DNA of 64,000 bases, from positions 3,900,501 through 3,964,500 of the forward strand of contig WPIO01000027.1 of the NCBI GenBank assembly GCA_009760855.2, in the 5' to 3' direction. Below the pieces are notes generated by a model, which searched no databases, was not told the DNA's origin, and saw nothing but the letters and a program-made list of their open reading frames with translations. Positions 34,304 to 45,649 of the stretch are shown here, one piece after another. The position numbers were made by a program, and so were the translations under genes. The stretch comes from Cristatella mucedo. Taxonomy: Eukaryota; Bryozoa; Phylactolaemata; Cristatellidae. Each line of letters starts with the position of its first letter. The first letter of the stretch is position 1.

Positions 34304-34551
34304 CTGGTACCTCCGGAGTATGGAAACACTAAATGTGACGATAGAGGTGGTCTCGACTGAGGCGGCGGCAATCTGCACCCGCTTGCACTTGACGGTGCTG
34401 CCTTTGGAACAGGGACGTACGTATTTAGGCGCACCTCGGACAAAGGGCCCGACAGCTTAGCATAGATGATGGCGTGATTTGCCATCGGCCGAATCCATGT
34501 GCGGCTAAGTGATCCTTGCTCAGGTGTGCCGACTTCAACAAGGAATGTGAT
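34304..34551 (-). CDS. USP gene, linker exon between DUSP and catalytic domain
   Basis: Minus-strand exon of 248 nt, phase 0 to 2. The acceptor, AATTTTGCTACTTTAG, is the last copy of the 45-bp minisatellite. The donor is ACCAG|GTAATT. The peptide begins ITFLVEVGTPEQGSLSRTW and has a Pro/Ser-rich end (PKAAPSSASG, PPPQSRPPLSS). In USP4/15 a ubiquitin-like domain follows the DUSP domain. Only the first residues here (FLVEV) are loosely like it, so that domain seems lost. Phases match both neighbours. Confidence 0.7.
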
Positions 34552-35163
34552 CTAAAGTAGCAAAATTCATTACGTACGAAAAAGAATCAATGTGATCTAA
34601 AGTAGCAAAATTCATTACGTACGAACAAGAATTAATGTGATCTAAAGTAGTAAAATTTATTACGTATGAACAAGAATCGATGTGATCTAAAGTATCAAAT
34701 TTTATTACGTACGAAAGAGAATCAATGTGATCTAAAGTAGCAAAGTTTATTACGTATGAACAAGAATCAATGCGATCTAAAGTAGCAAAATTCATTACGT
34801 ATGAACAAGAATCAATGTGATCTAAAGTAGCAAAATTCATTGCGTATGAACAAGAATCAATGCGATCTAAAGTAGCAAAATTCATTACGTACGAACAAGA
34901 ATCAATGTGATCTAAAGTAGCAAAATTCATTGCGTATGAACAAGAATCAATGTGATCTAAAGTAGCAAAATTCATTGCGTATGAACAAGAATCAATGCGA
35001 TCTAAAGTAGCAAAATTCATTACGTATGAACAAGAATCAATGTGATCTAAAGTAGCAAAATTCATTGCGTATGAACAAGAATCAATGTGATCTAAAGTAG
35101 CAAAATTCATTGCGTATGAACAAGAATCAATGTGATCTAAAGTAGCAAAATTCATTGCGTGCG
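34537..35163 (+). repeat. 45-bp minisatellite, about 14 copies
   Basis: The unit is TGTGATCTAAAGTAGCAAAA, then a TTCATTACGTACGAACAAGAATCAA variant. On the minus strand it is open as a 15-residue repeat (frame 34535-35488, motif NFATLDHIDSCSYVM). Each minus-strand unit holds a pyrimidine-rich TTTTGCTACTTTAG, a 3' splice site look-alike. Confidence 0.92.
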
Positions 35164-35544
35164 AACAATCACCAACGTGCGTACTATTCACTCCCATACC
35201 AGCAAAGAGCTCGAGGCTTCGCGAGCGAGCGCCATTCGAAAGCGTTCTTCCTGCACGAGATACTGCGGCACCGGAGCGCCGTCTGGCTGCGGCTGCTAGC
35301 ATTCTCAGCACTCTGCTCTCAGCACTCAGCAACCGTAGGATTCCGGCAGCTTCCCGGTCAGTGGACTGACCGAGCCAGAAGAACTGAAGGCTTCGGCTAC
35401 TCGCCCGCGTCAGCTTCACAGCGTCTGCACCGAGCCGGCCTGTCGCTGACCCATCTTGGCCCTCGAAGTCCTGGACGCCACACCACACTCTGCAACCACA
35501 GCCCCGGGAATAGGATACCTAACTCTACTAGCGTCCAATAAGCG

Positions 35545-35730
35545 TACTTCCATGCTGAACCTGTGCATGTCACCCCTAACCGCGTTATTCTTTTTGCTCA
35601 ACCACCATGCTACCACTACCACATTCGGTCTTGTTTCCTTTGCAGCAAATTTAAAGTGCCTAGACAGAGTTCGAGTTCTCTGAGGGCGCTATAACAAATT
35701 CGTTGTTATAATGACGATTACTATTATAAT
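35545..35730 (+). mobile_element. LINE-B 3' tail fragment
   Basis: 3' UTR, stem-loop block (AAAGTGCCTAGACAGAG) and an AT-rich tail. Confidence 0.7.
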
Positions 35731-35774
35731 ACCTGGTCCAGAAAGCCGCTCCGGAGGCTCGTCGGCCGAAACTT

Positions 35775-36860
35775 TCCTAATAATAATAATAATTCACTTA
35801 ATAAAGCGCCCTCAGAGAACTTAATCTCTCTCTTGGCGCTTTACATTTGCTGTAAAGTGAAATGCAATTGAATGGTAAGTAAAATCATGCTTGAAAAAAC
35901 AAGCGAAATGAATAATATGGTTAGGGATGACATGCACAGGGTCAGCATGCAAATGTGGTTAGTGGCAGCATGCACAGTGTCAGCACGCATAAGCACATCA
36001 GGGACGAATCACAGGGACCCACTAAATGCTGTCCTAAATAAGTGTGTTTTTAAGTTGTTTTTAAATGTGGTCAAGTCACGGGATGTTCTGACGCAAGTCG
36101 GGAGGGAGTTCCATGCTTTGGAAGCATACGAACTAAATATATGCTCTCTAAAAGATTTGAGGTTTTTACAAGATAGTGGTAAGCTGTTGGATTCCGAAAA
36201 GCGGGTGGTACGATGCTTGGCCTGATGGGGTAGTATATCTGAAAGATAGGCTGGAGCCATAGAATGAAGGGACCTAAAAGTGAGGGACAAAACCTTGAAG
36301 TCAATCCGTTGCTTGACTGGTAGCCAGTGCAGGTCGGCGAGAAGTGGAGTAATGTGGCAACTGCGACGCTCACGACAGACAAGCCTGGCTGCAGAGTTTT
36401 GCACCGGCTGCAATCGCCTGATCGCACATGCTGGTAGACCAGTAAGTAGTGAGTTGCAAAAGTCGAGACGGAATGTCACGAATGCATGGACCAACTTGGA
36501 CGTGGTATCTTTATCTAAACAAGCCCGAATTTTAGCAATGTTGTGAAGCTGAAAATAGGCGGATTTGACTGTGGAGCTGATATGGTCGTCTAACGAGAGG
36601 TCGCTTTGGAATATGACACCTAGATTTCGAGATGATTCAACTAGAGATATGCTGGCAGAGCCAATTTTGAGAGTCAGCCTTTCCAATCTCTGGATCACAC
36701 TGGGTTTGCCCATAACTAGTAAGTTAGCTTTATCATCGTTAAGTTTTAGAAAATTTGCTGCCGTCCATGATCGGATGTCATCAATGCATGCAGCAAGTGA
36801 GTTGAGAGAATTTGAGGTGCTTGATGGTGCAGTCACAAGTTTTTCTGCAGCGGCTAGCTG
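35775..36860 (-). mobile_element. L2-like LINE (family B), 5'-truncated, well preserved
   Basis: Minus strand (ATT)n tail at 35778, stem-loop, 3' UTR and the intact frame 36009-36836. Confidence 0.85.
36009..36836 (-). CDS. LINE-B RT C-terminal region, 275 residues
   Basis: The longest intact family B frame. It starts just after the RT catalytic motif (SLAACIDDIRSWTAANFLKL), and includes SRNLGVIFQSDLSLDDHISS, LDFCNSLLTGLPACAIRR, HWLPVKQRIDFKVLSLTFR and KAWNSLPTCVRTS near the end. It lacks the endonuclease and the YADD box because of 5' truncation. Confidence 0.82.
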   Translation of the reverse strand: MTAPSSTSNSLNSLAACIDDIRSWTAANFLKLNDDKANLLVMGKPSVIQRLERLTLKIGSASISLVESSRNLGVIFQSDLSLDDHISSTVKSAYFQLHNIAKIRACLDKDTTSKLVHAFVTFRLDFCNSLLTGLPACAIRRLQPVQNSAARLVCRERRSCHITPLLADLHWLPVKQRIDFKVLSLTFRSLHSMAPAYLSDILPHQAKHRTTRFSESNSLPLSCKNLKSFREHIFSSYASKAWNSLPTCVRTSRDLTTFKNNLKTHLFRTAFSGSL

Positions 36861-36944
36861 TCACTTGGTCACTTAGGTAATAGGAGAGCCGGCCGGGTCG
36901 CTGAGCTTCAGCGGACGGCCTTAGGGTCGGCTTTCCGGATGGGG

Positions 36945-37090
36945 CTGTAGTGCAAAGGGCTACACCGTCCAGATTGGGCCCAGGGGTAAGGTGCTCGCCT
37001 CTAACGACACATGCATTAGGCTCGAGCTATGCGGCTTACGCGAGGTGCCTGAACCGCTCACGTTCACTCGCTCGTGTCTTCGTGTCTCCG
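36945..37090 (+). mobile_element. tRNA-like SINE fragment, second family
   Basis: GGGTAAGGTGCTCGCCTC and GGCTCGAGC match (reverse strand) the segment at 39310-39400. Confidence 0.4.
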
Positions 37091-37104
37091 TGAGACTCCA
37101 CTAG

Positions 37105-37370
37105 CGCTGCTGCAGCCGGAGACACAGTAACGTAAAATTGTCTATTGCCGCCACCATCACTACCGCTGCCACTACCAGCACTATTGGTCCTGGTGCTGCT
37201 GCTACTGCTACTGTTACAACTGCCTTCATGGCCACTGCCACTGCAGTCGTAGCCATTGGAGCTGGAGCTGCTTCGGCGGCCCTAATAATTGCAGCTGCTG
37301 TCGTTATGGCCCCTAGCCCGGCAGCTCTAGCAGCTGCAAAGATAGGGCCTGGCAGCGGAAGTGGCGAGTA
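37105..37370. repeat. Imperfect trinucleotide low-complexity tract
   Basis: GCTACTGCTACTG-like repeats. They give Ala/Thr-rich frames on both strands (37138-37527, 37101-37451), taken as artefacts. Confidence 0.6.
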
Positions 37371-37444
37371 CCGTGCCGGTACCAGTGGCACTCCTACGCA
37401 AAGAGGGGCAAAGAGGCTGTCGTCGGTGCGAAAACTCAGTTGCC

Positions 37445-37530
37445 ATTGCAAATGTAAAGCACCTAGAAAGAGATCGAGTTCTCTAAGGGCGCTATATCAG
37501 ATATATTATTATTATTACTATTATTAATAT
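37445..37530 (+). mobile_element. LINE-B 3' tail fragment
   Basis: Stem-loop block then ATATTATTATTATTAC tail. Confidence 0.75.
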
Positions 37531-37740
37531 CTGGATATATTAATTAAATCTGAGCGACTGTGAGTGCTGAGATTTTTACAAGCCGACTACAGGACGGAGC
37601 TTCGAAGCGCTGTCTCAGGCTAAGTGCTCAGTGCCAGCGGCCATGTTTGCTTTTCTTTACTTGGCCAATGGGGTTTCCTGAAGTACGCTAGGATGGCAGC
37701 TCCGATCCCATATTTCTTTGTCTAGGAGCTCTCACTGGGT

Positions 37741-37900
37741 ATAATAATAATAATAATAATAATATATTTACAAATCTCCCTCTGATAACTTTATCTCTTT
37801 CTAGACGCTTTACTTCTTACTGCAAAGGAAGCATGATCAAATGATTACTGGTAACAGGCACAATGTTGACAAGCAAAACAAGTTTAGAGGTCAGGCGAGC
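37741..37900 (-). mobile_element. L2-like 3' tail fragment
   Basis: Minus str. (ATT)n and a changed stem-loop block (TTTATCTCTTTCTAGACGC). Confidence 0.65.
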
Positions 37901-38397
37901 ACTCGCTGGACGCCTACGCGAGACTCGCCGCTCGCACTTTTATGAGTGAGGTACAAAGCTCTCATCGTTGAGGTGCCGGAGTGCTTTTGCGAGGATGCTA
38001 GGGCGCATTTTAAACTTTATTTATAAGGCTTTATTTATAAAGATTTTAGCTTCGAAGCATTTTAGAGGGTCCTTTAAAGGCCCTCGCATCGGCGAGCCTC
38101 CTGCGGCACACTGCGAAAGGCTCTTCGAAAATGGCAATGCGCGTTTGCCAACGTCACCCACGTCAGAACTGGATCGTGCATATTCGGGTTATTTTTTTCA
38201 CACTAAATGTTTGTTGCCTTTTCTTACGGAGCAGGCTACCGGATTCGGGTGCTGAAACTTTGCGTGTTCTTCCAGTTTCACTACAGAGCGCTGCAGTTCT
38301 GTTTAGGGACAGCTAAATTAGTCTCAGTCTTCGGCGACACGATCTAAAGAGCATTTCGGACTTAGTAGGCTACGTAGCACAGTATGCTGGCCGGAGT

Positions 38398-38545
38398 ACG
38401 GACATTTCCCCGCCCCCCGAAATCCCCTCTCGGTTAGGACACTCCCTCCCTGGTGCGTAGGATATAGGGTTTAGGATTTATATACCTATATAGACTAATA
38501 TGCATTGTGTGGAGTACCGTGATTGTTTGCATCTTTTTTATGCAC
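38398..38545 (+). repeat. Dispersed repeat with TTTAGGG-like core, copy 2
   Basis: A C-rich segment, then GATATAGGGTTTAGGATTTA, then CTAATATGCATTGTG. It aligns with 25795-25935. Confidence 0.6.
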
Positions 38546-38589
38546 ATTTACGCAGGAGAGTTTTTTTTATAGCAAACTTATAGCCTAAG

Positions 38590-38710
38590 CGGCGTTCGAT
38601 ACGCACTCAATAGCTAACAGACTTCATCTCAACGCAGCAGAGACAAAGTGGGAAGCATGGCAGAGTCCGGAGAGAGCAGTTGAGGTAGTGAGTAGCATGG
38701 ACGTAGCGAG
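38590..38710 (-). mobile_element. LINE family A 3' fragment
   Basis: Reverse complement of the last part of A (GTAGCATGGACGTAGC, CAGAGTCCGGAGAG). Confidence 0.55.
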
Positions 38711-39009
38711 GAAGACCTTTTCAATAAGCTTAATGAGCCTCTCGCTAAGTGCTTACTGTCGCAGCTTCGTCTTAACGATTGACTATTGACAAGTAAATGT
38801 ATTTCGAATTTATGAGCACTGCCAGTAAAGAGTAATTATCATTTCCGCCGCATCTCTCCCGTCGCTCCTCTACTAAGGAACCACCTATTAAGACTGCTTG
38901 CATCTAACCAAGCGTTTCAAGTAGGCTTGCTATTTTTCTGTAGGAGCACGCCTACTCTTAGCTTCTTAAGCTTTGAAGGACGATATTTTTTCCTAAAAAG
39001 AAGCAATCC

Positions 39010-39190
39010 TAATAAAAAGGTATTAGCTGATTTAACAGCGTCTTTTGTATGGCGACAGAAGAGCCTTTAAGGCCATCACCATCCCTTGTAGTGGCATTAA
39101 AGGATTGCCTACCGCCGCAGGATTCGAACCCACAACCTTGGGACCAAGGTCGTTAAAAGCAACAGCCTTCCCTTATGTGACATCACGGCT
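39010..39190 (-). mobile_element. tRNA-derived SINE
   Basis: Minus strand: B-box GGTTCGAATCC, body with ATGGCCTTAAAGGCTC and end CTGTCGCCATACAAAAGAC. Confidence 0.7.
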
Positions 39191-39254
39191 GACCGATGAC
39201 TTGCTGCGATGCCCACTCAAGGTCATGCTTAGCCCAGCTGCGCTGGCTTCTTTT

Positions 39255-39400
39255 TTTAAATTCACTTTTATAGCACCCTAAGAGAACTTAATCTCTATTC
39301 AGGCGCTTCACGTATGCGACGGGGCTCGAGCCCACGACCTCGACCAGACCTTGGTCGAGGCGAGCACCTTAAACCCAGGGCCAAACAAGCTAGACCTCTT
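39255..39400 (-). mobile_element. Divergent L2 tail plus tRNA-like fragment (second family)
   Basis: 39255-39310 matches the loop variant of 26168-26236. 39310-39400 reads (minus) GGTTTAAGGTGCTCGCCTCG ... GGGCTCGAGCCC, a tRNA-like pair of boxes. Confidence 0.45.
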
Positions 39401-40009
39401 GAACAACGTGGCCTGACGCGGAAGCAAGCACTTCGCAGTTCGCCTCATGCGGCTAGCAACTGCCCGCGCACAAGAATCACGGCTGAATCCTTGCTGCTGT
39501 GCTGCATTTGATCTAGAAAGCTGGCGGGCTACGCGATAAGGGAGTCACCTCAAGCCGACTTGCAGCCACACCCGCAGTGAGATGCTATCTACAAACCACC
39601 ACTGAATCTGTTTTTTCTCTACAAATTTTAAATCTCGTTCGCGGTAACTCATGTTGAGGACACATGTATACTATGCTGTACCAATCTTAGCTGAGTATTA
39701 CGTGTTACAGCTGCACACATATTTGCAGGGTGATGATTATATGGGCATATTAAGTCACAGCTTTCCATAAAAAAAGATTGAATAAAATGAGCTTGTGTGA
39801 AAGTGATAATCTTTCATTAATTGTGAAGCATTGATGTAGGCTTAAGCTAGACTAAATCGTGCGTAAAGAGATGTTACGTTACGCGAACCAAAGAATAAAA
39901 TATATCCGTCGCGTAAGGTCAAGGATAACTTGGCTTTCTCAGCAAATTTTAGACTCTTCCCTGCGCCGAAATACATCTCGGGCGATTCGGCAATTTTCTC
40001 ACACTCGCG

Positions 40010-40160
40010 CAATATTTCCCGAGTTGTGAGCTGCTACTTTCACGCTACTCATTTTGTCAATTGCTCCTGAATCAGCCCTGCTTCTCACTTTCTCTGTTGC
40101 ATCAGATGAAGACTGTTAATTACCGTGTCCGCACTGAAAGCCGCTGAACTTTTGGGTGAG
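40010..40160 (+). mobile_element. LINE family A 3' fragment
   Basis: It matches A near CTACTTTCACGCTACTCA and GAAAGCCGCTGA. Confidence 0.55.
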
Positions 40161-40559
40161 TGAAGGCCAGAAAGCTCATTTAGTAAGTTTGCTTAAATTA
40201 TGAATTTAATTACCAGCATTGAGGTCATTATTTGGGCTAGTGTTGAGGCTTACTGCGAAATAGAGACTACAGGACAGGCTGTGGAAACGATTATTGGAAT
40301 ACAACTTTATCAAACGTCACGCGGCTTTCAAATGGCACACCGGCAAACAAGAGTTAGACGCACTTTTTGCTACTAAACTTCCGATAAAGCACGTGATAAG
40401 AATATATTGAAATTATCACCTCGTTAGTTGAATTACAATGTAATTTTTGTCTAAGAAAACACTAAACATGTTAATACATACTTTCGGACAAAGTAATTGA
40501 GAATTAGATTATATTGCTAGTGATGATAGAACTTGCCAATCAAGTATAAAATCTGTCAG

Positions 40560-40735
40560 CACTTTCTAAACACAAATATTAGCTGATTTAAAAGCCTAAT
40601 TTGTATAGCGGCAGAAGAGGAAATCGCCACCCCCTGCAATTGGCAATAAAGAATCGCCCTTTTCAGGACTCAAACCCACAACCTCAGTTGTGAAGAGCAA
40701 GCACCTTACCTCGTGTGCTATCACGGCCATAACAT
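40560..40735 (-). mobile_element. tRNA-derived SINE
   Basis: Minus strand A-box TAGCACACGAGG and B-box GGTTTGAGTCC, with the usual body. Confidence 0.6.
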
Positions 40736-41538
40736 GCCTGTGATCATTAAATCAGCTGTTAGAGGTTGACAAGCTTTCTGTCACTTAGCTGGGTAGGGGC
40801 TTAATAACAGAAGACGCATCCTATATTACTTTCAATCTGCCGCCGATGCGTATTTTGTTACCTTGTGAGCAGACACAGGCTTCAGAATTTCAACGGGCCG
40901 TTCTTTTGAATCATTTAGTTGTACCCATGAAGTAGTGCCCGAAATTGGTGGGCACAAAATTCTACAGCTGTACATCGTCCCAGAAATGCCAAAAGCACAA
41001 CGAGCCGCTTGAAGCAGCTCATCTGCAAATAAAAAAAGAAAAAGAAATTCTATACAATTGGAGCCTTAAATTATTTTTTATAAACTAGCCAGTTTTGCGA
41101 TTGGCTGTTAACAAAGACCCCTGGGCGGATAGGCATCTGAAATAACAGTGACTTTAAATGAAGACAGGCTCAATTGTGCACCACGCACCATCAGAAGTTG
41201 CCATGAATTCGATCAGTCGTCATCGCCGAATATTGTGGCAGAGACAGCGCTGTATTAAAACCAAATTCTGCCAATTGCATCTTTTTCGCGGTGCCACACT
41301 TTGCAATCTGCAATCCTCTCTGGCCACTGCTTAGTGTTTCAAGGCTCATTCGGAAGACCACCTTCAGTTACATTTGATGCCTGCCCATGATTCGAGCTCA
41401 TGCACCACAACATTACACGCATCGTGGAATTTGCTCATGATCGAAGCTAGGCTAGACAACTGCAGCCTGGAAAAATCAATCATTAAAATCAATCAATCAA
41501 TCATTAAAATCAATCACGAAGCGTGTACAACTTAGTGC
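40736..41538. other. No gene recognised
   Basis: Non-coding sequence; a short ATCAATCAATCATTAAA repeat lies at about 41475-41515. Confidence 0.4.
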
Positions 41539-41735
41539 TGCCGGTTCACTTTGACTCCAAGTATTTAGTAGTGAACCTCTTTTTCAAAAGAAGCGGCGGA
41601 GAAGCTTCCAGTTGTTCCCGATACCGAAATAACGTTTCGCTCATACCAAAAGATCCGGATGAACTGAGGCTCTTTCATGCTCAGCTGAATTTCAGCACAA
41701 ACGATCAAGTGCCTCATGCTTCAGGGAAAATGTAG
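41539..41735 (+). CDS. Candidate plus-strand terminal exon
   Basis: A plus-strand frame runs 66 codons from a possible acceptor (GTACAACTTAG, before 41536) to a TAG at 41733-41735. It includes FDSKYLVVNLFFKRSGGEAS and DPDELRLFHAQLNFSTND. AATAAA follows at about 41828, where a poly(A) signal would be. No family was recognised, and the acceptor is weak. It might belong to the gene starting at 34159. Confidence 0.3.
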
Positions 41736-42568
41736 CTTTACCGTTTTTTCTACTGAAATACTGCTGGCAAAATGAAGCATTTGCTCTGCATGTCATTGAC
41801 TGTCTATCTCACGTCCACTGTTCTTAATAAAATGCTTCTCTCCTACCTCCGACTTCAGCTCACTCTTTCTGGCCACGCTACTCTTGTACTTACAAGCCAG
41901 CCCTTCCTCAACCAATCGTGTGCGCACCTACGTTATAGTGCGGTTTAACGTTGCTATCACTGCATAATTCACATTAAATTTTAATCTGTATCTCGAGATC
42001 TGCCTACAAAATAATCCAATATCTAATAAATTCATGCTAAAGGTTGGTGTGCGTTTGGGGTTAATATCAAAATGCTTTTTGCCTTCTATTTAGGTTTGCT
42101 CAGAAATTGAGACTCCTGTCACGAATGATCTATCCATAAATTATGTGTTTTGATGAACAGACGGTTAAAGGTATGAGGCCACCTTCGTTCGGGAAATCAA
42201 TTTCAATTAACAGAACGTTGAAGTTACGAAGGTTCAATAATTTGGGCAGTGCATGTTGATGAACTGGATGATCAATGACCCGTCTATTCTAACACGGCGG
42301 TCGGCTCCTTCGTCTGCACTACGCAATAATGTCGCTTACAACTGATGACGCAATCCTGTTTTGCTGAGCAGGCCAGGGTGCTTATGCAGCCGGAATTAAC
42401 CCCAAAAGAAAATTGTCTAGAAGTCTGAGGCACTTTGACGTAACTGCAGTTTCATTTAGTGCCCTCACGGTGGATTTTTAGACAGTGATAGTGTAAGATA
42501 GTGTAGTCCACAACTATAGAGGATTCACTACAGAATATAGGCAAATTGGCTGAGGATAAGGCTGTTGG

Positions 42569-42720
42569 GCTGCTGCCCAGCTGCTGGGAGAAGTTTTCAC
42601 AGATGAGCTGCTGGACACGCATTCCGATCCCTTAGCTGACGAGAACAGTCAGCGGTGGAGATGGCAGTCAGCGAGTGACGAGGATGAGGAAGAAAAGCCA
42701 GATGTTACTGGGGGTCAGGA
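42569..42720 (+). CDS. Candidate plus-strand exon with acidic tail
   Basis: Open to a consensus donor GAG|AG|GTAAGT at about 42721. The peptide includes LLGEVFTDELLDTHSDPLAD and ASDEDEEEKPDVTGG. An acceptor could be CTGCTGCCCAG or TTTTCACAG in the same stretch. Acidic N-termini of this type occur in piggyBac transposases and in many nuclear proteins; no further domain was seen. Confidence 0.33.
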
Positions 42721-42984
42721 GAGGTAAGTTGGTCTTACAATTGGGCGTCGCTCGATAGTCGTGAGAACTACCAAGTACAGGACATGATTGGCCAATGGGA
42801 CCCACACATAATGCGTGCATTGCGGTTCCGGAATGCATTTGATGGAGCGATGGAGCCCAAAAAAGCCTCCTCACGCAAATAAAATGACAGCACCAACAAC
42901 TGCCTATCACGATGTTCTTAGCCGAGTACCCAAACACCTGCCTCCTACGCCTAGTACTACTCTTCAGTGGAAGACGATGACGAA

Positions 42985-43178
42985 ACTGCTGAGGATAAAT
43001 AAATAAATAAATACATCCTAGCCGATTAAACAGCCTCTTTTTATAGCGACAGAATGGCCTTTACGGCTATCACCACCGCTTGCAGCAGCGATAAAGGATC
43101 GCCCACCGCAGGAATCGAACCCTCGACCTCGGGACCGAGGTCGTGAAAGCAAACGCCTGATACTGCACCACCTGAAGA
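42985..43178 (-). mobile_element. tRNA-derived SINE with (ATTT)n tail
   Basis: Minus strand: GGTTCGATTCC B-box, the body ending CTGTCGCTATAAAAAGAGGC, and a tail of TTTATTTATTTATT. This is the clearest copy of the family. Confidence 0.75.
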
Positions 43179-43729
43179 CCCTCGTACTAAAGTCGGGCCT
43201 TTAGAGGAGCAGTAACCTTGCTCTTCTTTGCTGTGCTGTACATTCCTTCATCTCTATCGCTTCATCATCGAATAATTTGCACTATGTTCTTAGGTTAAAA
43301 GTTGTGGGTGAGAACTTTGTGTGTAATTAAATGTATAGTAATAAGAGGCTGTCGTCGGTGCGAATATGCCTAATTTGCCCAATTCTCTTATTTTGACTAA
43401 TATATTGGGTAATGCGAGTGTAATGTGACTAAAGAGATGTATTTTAATGTTCAAATGGCTCTAATAATGTCAAAAAGCGTATTTAGAGGGCCATGAACAG
43501 GTTTATATGCTCTAACTACTAAAATATTCTATTCATAAATAAATAATCGTGGTTAGCGAAAGTTCACTTATCGAGGTAGATTCTAAAACTGATTAAGTGC
43601 GTTCAATGAGGATGACTGTATATTAATTCTAGGCATGCTGAGTTACAATACATCAATTAGTCAGTCAAAATACGCACGCACAGTGATTTCAGAACACAAA
43701 CGTGCGAAAAAGATGATTCGCTGGGACGG

Positions 43730-44060
43730 AGCAAAGGCTCGATGAACAGCGGACTTTGGCAGTGAATTCCGGGCTTTGGTAGGACAGTAACTCCGCGTCT
43801 GGTCGTCTAGCATTAGAGGAAAGTTAAACACCCAAACAAATGACCAAATTCTGACGAGCGGGACCTAAACGGGAATGGAAGAATCTTGAAATCGATAACC
43901 TGCGAGAGACGGAGAGCCTCTGCAGGTCGATGGAGATCCTGTGCTGGTCGGTGAGAAGTGGCTTAGTAGTGTGACAGTTGCACAAAACGCAGTGACCGAA
44001 ACCGCAGCGATCAACGAACATATTATCTGTCTGGCTCTGCGAGCATCTCACCGTAGGTCA
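43730..44060 (-). mobile_element. Divergent L2-like LINE fragment
   Basis: The minus strand matches the C-terminal L2 region at low identity (CGACCTGCAGAGGCTCTCCG, and SLGP-like spacing). Confidence 0.45.
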
Positions 44061-44244
44061 TATCTCTGTGGCAGTCCAGCTGCCTCCTACGTCCGGTCAT
44101 AAACGATAGAGCGCAATTGCAGATACAACCGTAGCGATCTACCTGAGGCTCACGAGTTCGAATCGTATTTACTGGTCGCGGCATAATGGTCTCCTGCAAA
44201 AAAGGTTAGATTGTACGTGGTTTAGACAGCACTTACAATACCAA

Positions 44245-45190
44245 TAAAGTTATACACTTGATACAGCGCCCTCAGAGAAATCATATTTCTAGGCACTTAC
44301 ATTTGCTGCAAAGAAAGCGTGATCGAATGGTCAGTGGCAGCATGCTCAATGACAACAAGCGTAACGTGGTTAGGGTTGACATGGACAGGGTCAGCATGCA
44401 AGGATGGCTAGTGGCTGCAAGCACGGTGTCAGGACACATAAGCACACAAAGGTCTATTCACAGGGACCCGTTAAATAATGTAATAAATATATATGTTTTT
44501 AGTTTCTTTTTAAATACGGTCAAATTAGGGGATGTCGTGGCTCAAGTCGGAAGTGAGTTCCATGCTCTGGGCGCATACAAACTAAAGGCTCGGTCTCCAA
44601 AGAATGTAAGGTACGAACGAGATTGGCAAATGACTAGATTCCGAAAAAATGGTGCTAGTATGCTTAGCTTGTAAGGGAGAGTATATCTAATAGGTAAGCT
44701 GGAGCTAAAGAATGAAGGGACCTAAAAGTGAGCGACAGAACCTTGAATTCGATGCGTTGCTTGACTGGTAGCCAGTGCAGGTCGGCGAGAGGTGGTGTGA
44801 TGTGTCAACTGCGATGCTCACAATAGACAAGCCTAGCTGCAGAGTTGTTCACCAGCTGTAAGCGCCCGATTGCACAGGCTGGTAGGCCAGCAAGCAGTTG
44901 GTTACATAAGTCAAGACGAGATGCCACAAATGCAAGGACTAATTTAGCTGTTGTATCCCTGTCTAAGAACGAGGTCATTAGTGGCCTCCTTGAATGTAGA
45001 CGCTGAGATGCAGCATAGAATTGAGGGACAACATTCCAGTGGGGCTGCTGCTACCCTAGGAGTCTACTCCCTGATCTTGTCTGACTTGTTGACACAGGAG
45101 CTAGAGAAGCGATCAGCTAAATCATCACAAGGATCACTAGGTAAGGAGCTAACCTGGGATGGGTTAAGGAGAAGGATGATCGTTGACATC
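44245..45190 (-). mobile_element. L2-like LINE (family B), degraded
   Basis: Minus-strand tail, stem-loop, C-terminal domain to about 44960, then a jump to the RT N-terminal part (44970-45190, with LPSDPCDDLADRFS). The RT core between is deleted. Confidence 0.72.
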
Positions 45191-45649
45191 AGAATCTTTG
45201 GATTGAGCATCTGTGAATCAACAATATTTATACAGAAGCTAGACGAGCCAGCAAAGCAGAAATACTCCGTGTCACGCCGTGGAGATGTGCTTTTTTCTAT
45301 CTTAATCAAACATATTGGCTCTATTTGATAGTAATAATAATTACAACGATAGGTCATGTGTATCGCGGCCAATTATAACTAAATATTGACGAAACAAAAG
45401 CAGCCACTAAGTAGTGACATACTAACGCACAAGCAAATAAGTATCGACCCTGTTTACAATGGCATGCTCATGCACATAAGAAGACGCTCAATGTTACCGG
45501 CTGGCATGACCTCTGACTAGCAATCCACACTGAATCGTGCATTAGTAAGGACGCAAAGCACACAGAAACAAAACAAACAAGTTGACTACCGCTATGAGAA
45601 AGCTGAGCAAAAAAGCTGCGTCTTTAGCTATGACTTAAATCATGAAAAG

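Noticed and set aside
37101-37527. Ala/Thr-rich frames on both strands
   Set aside because: Trinucleotide low-complexity sequence.
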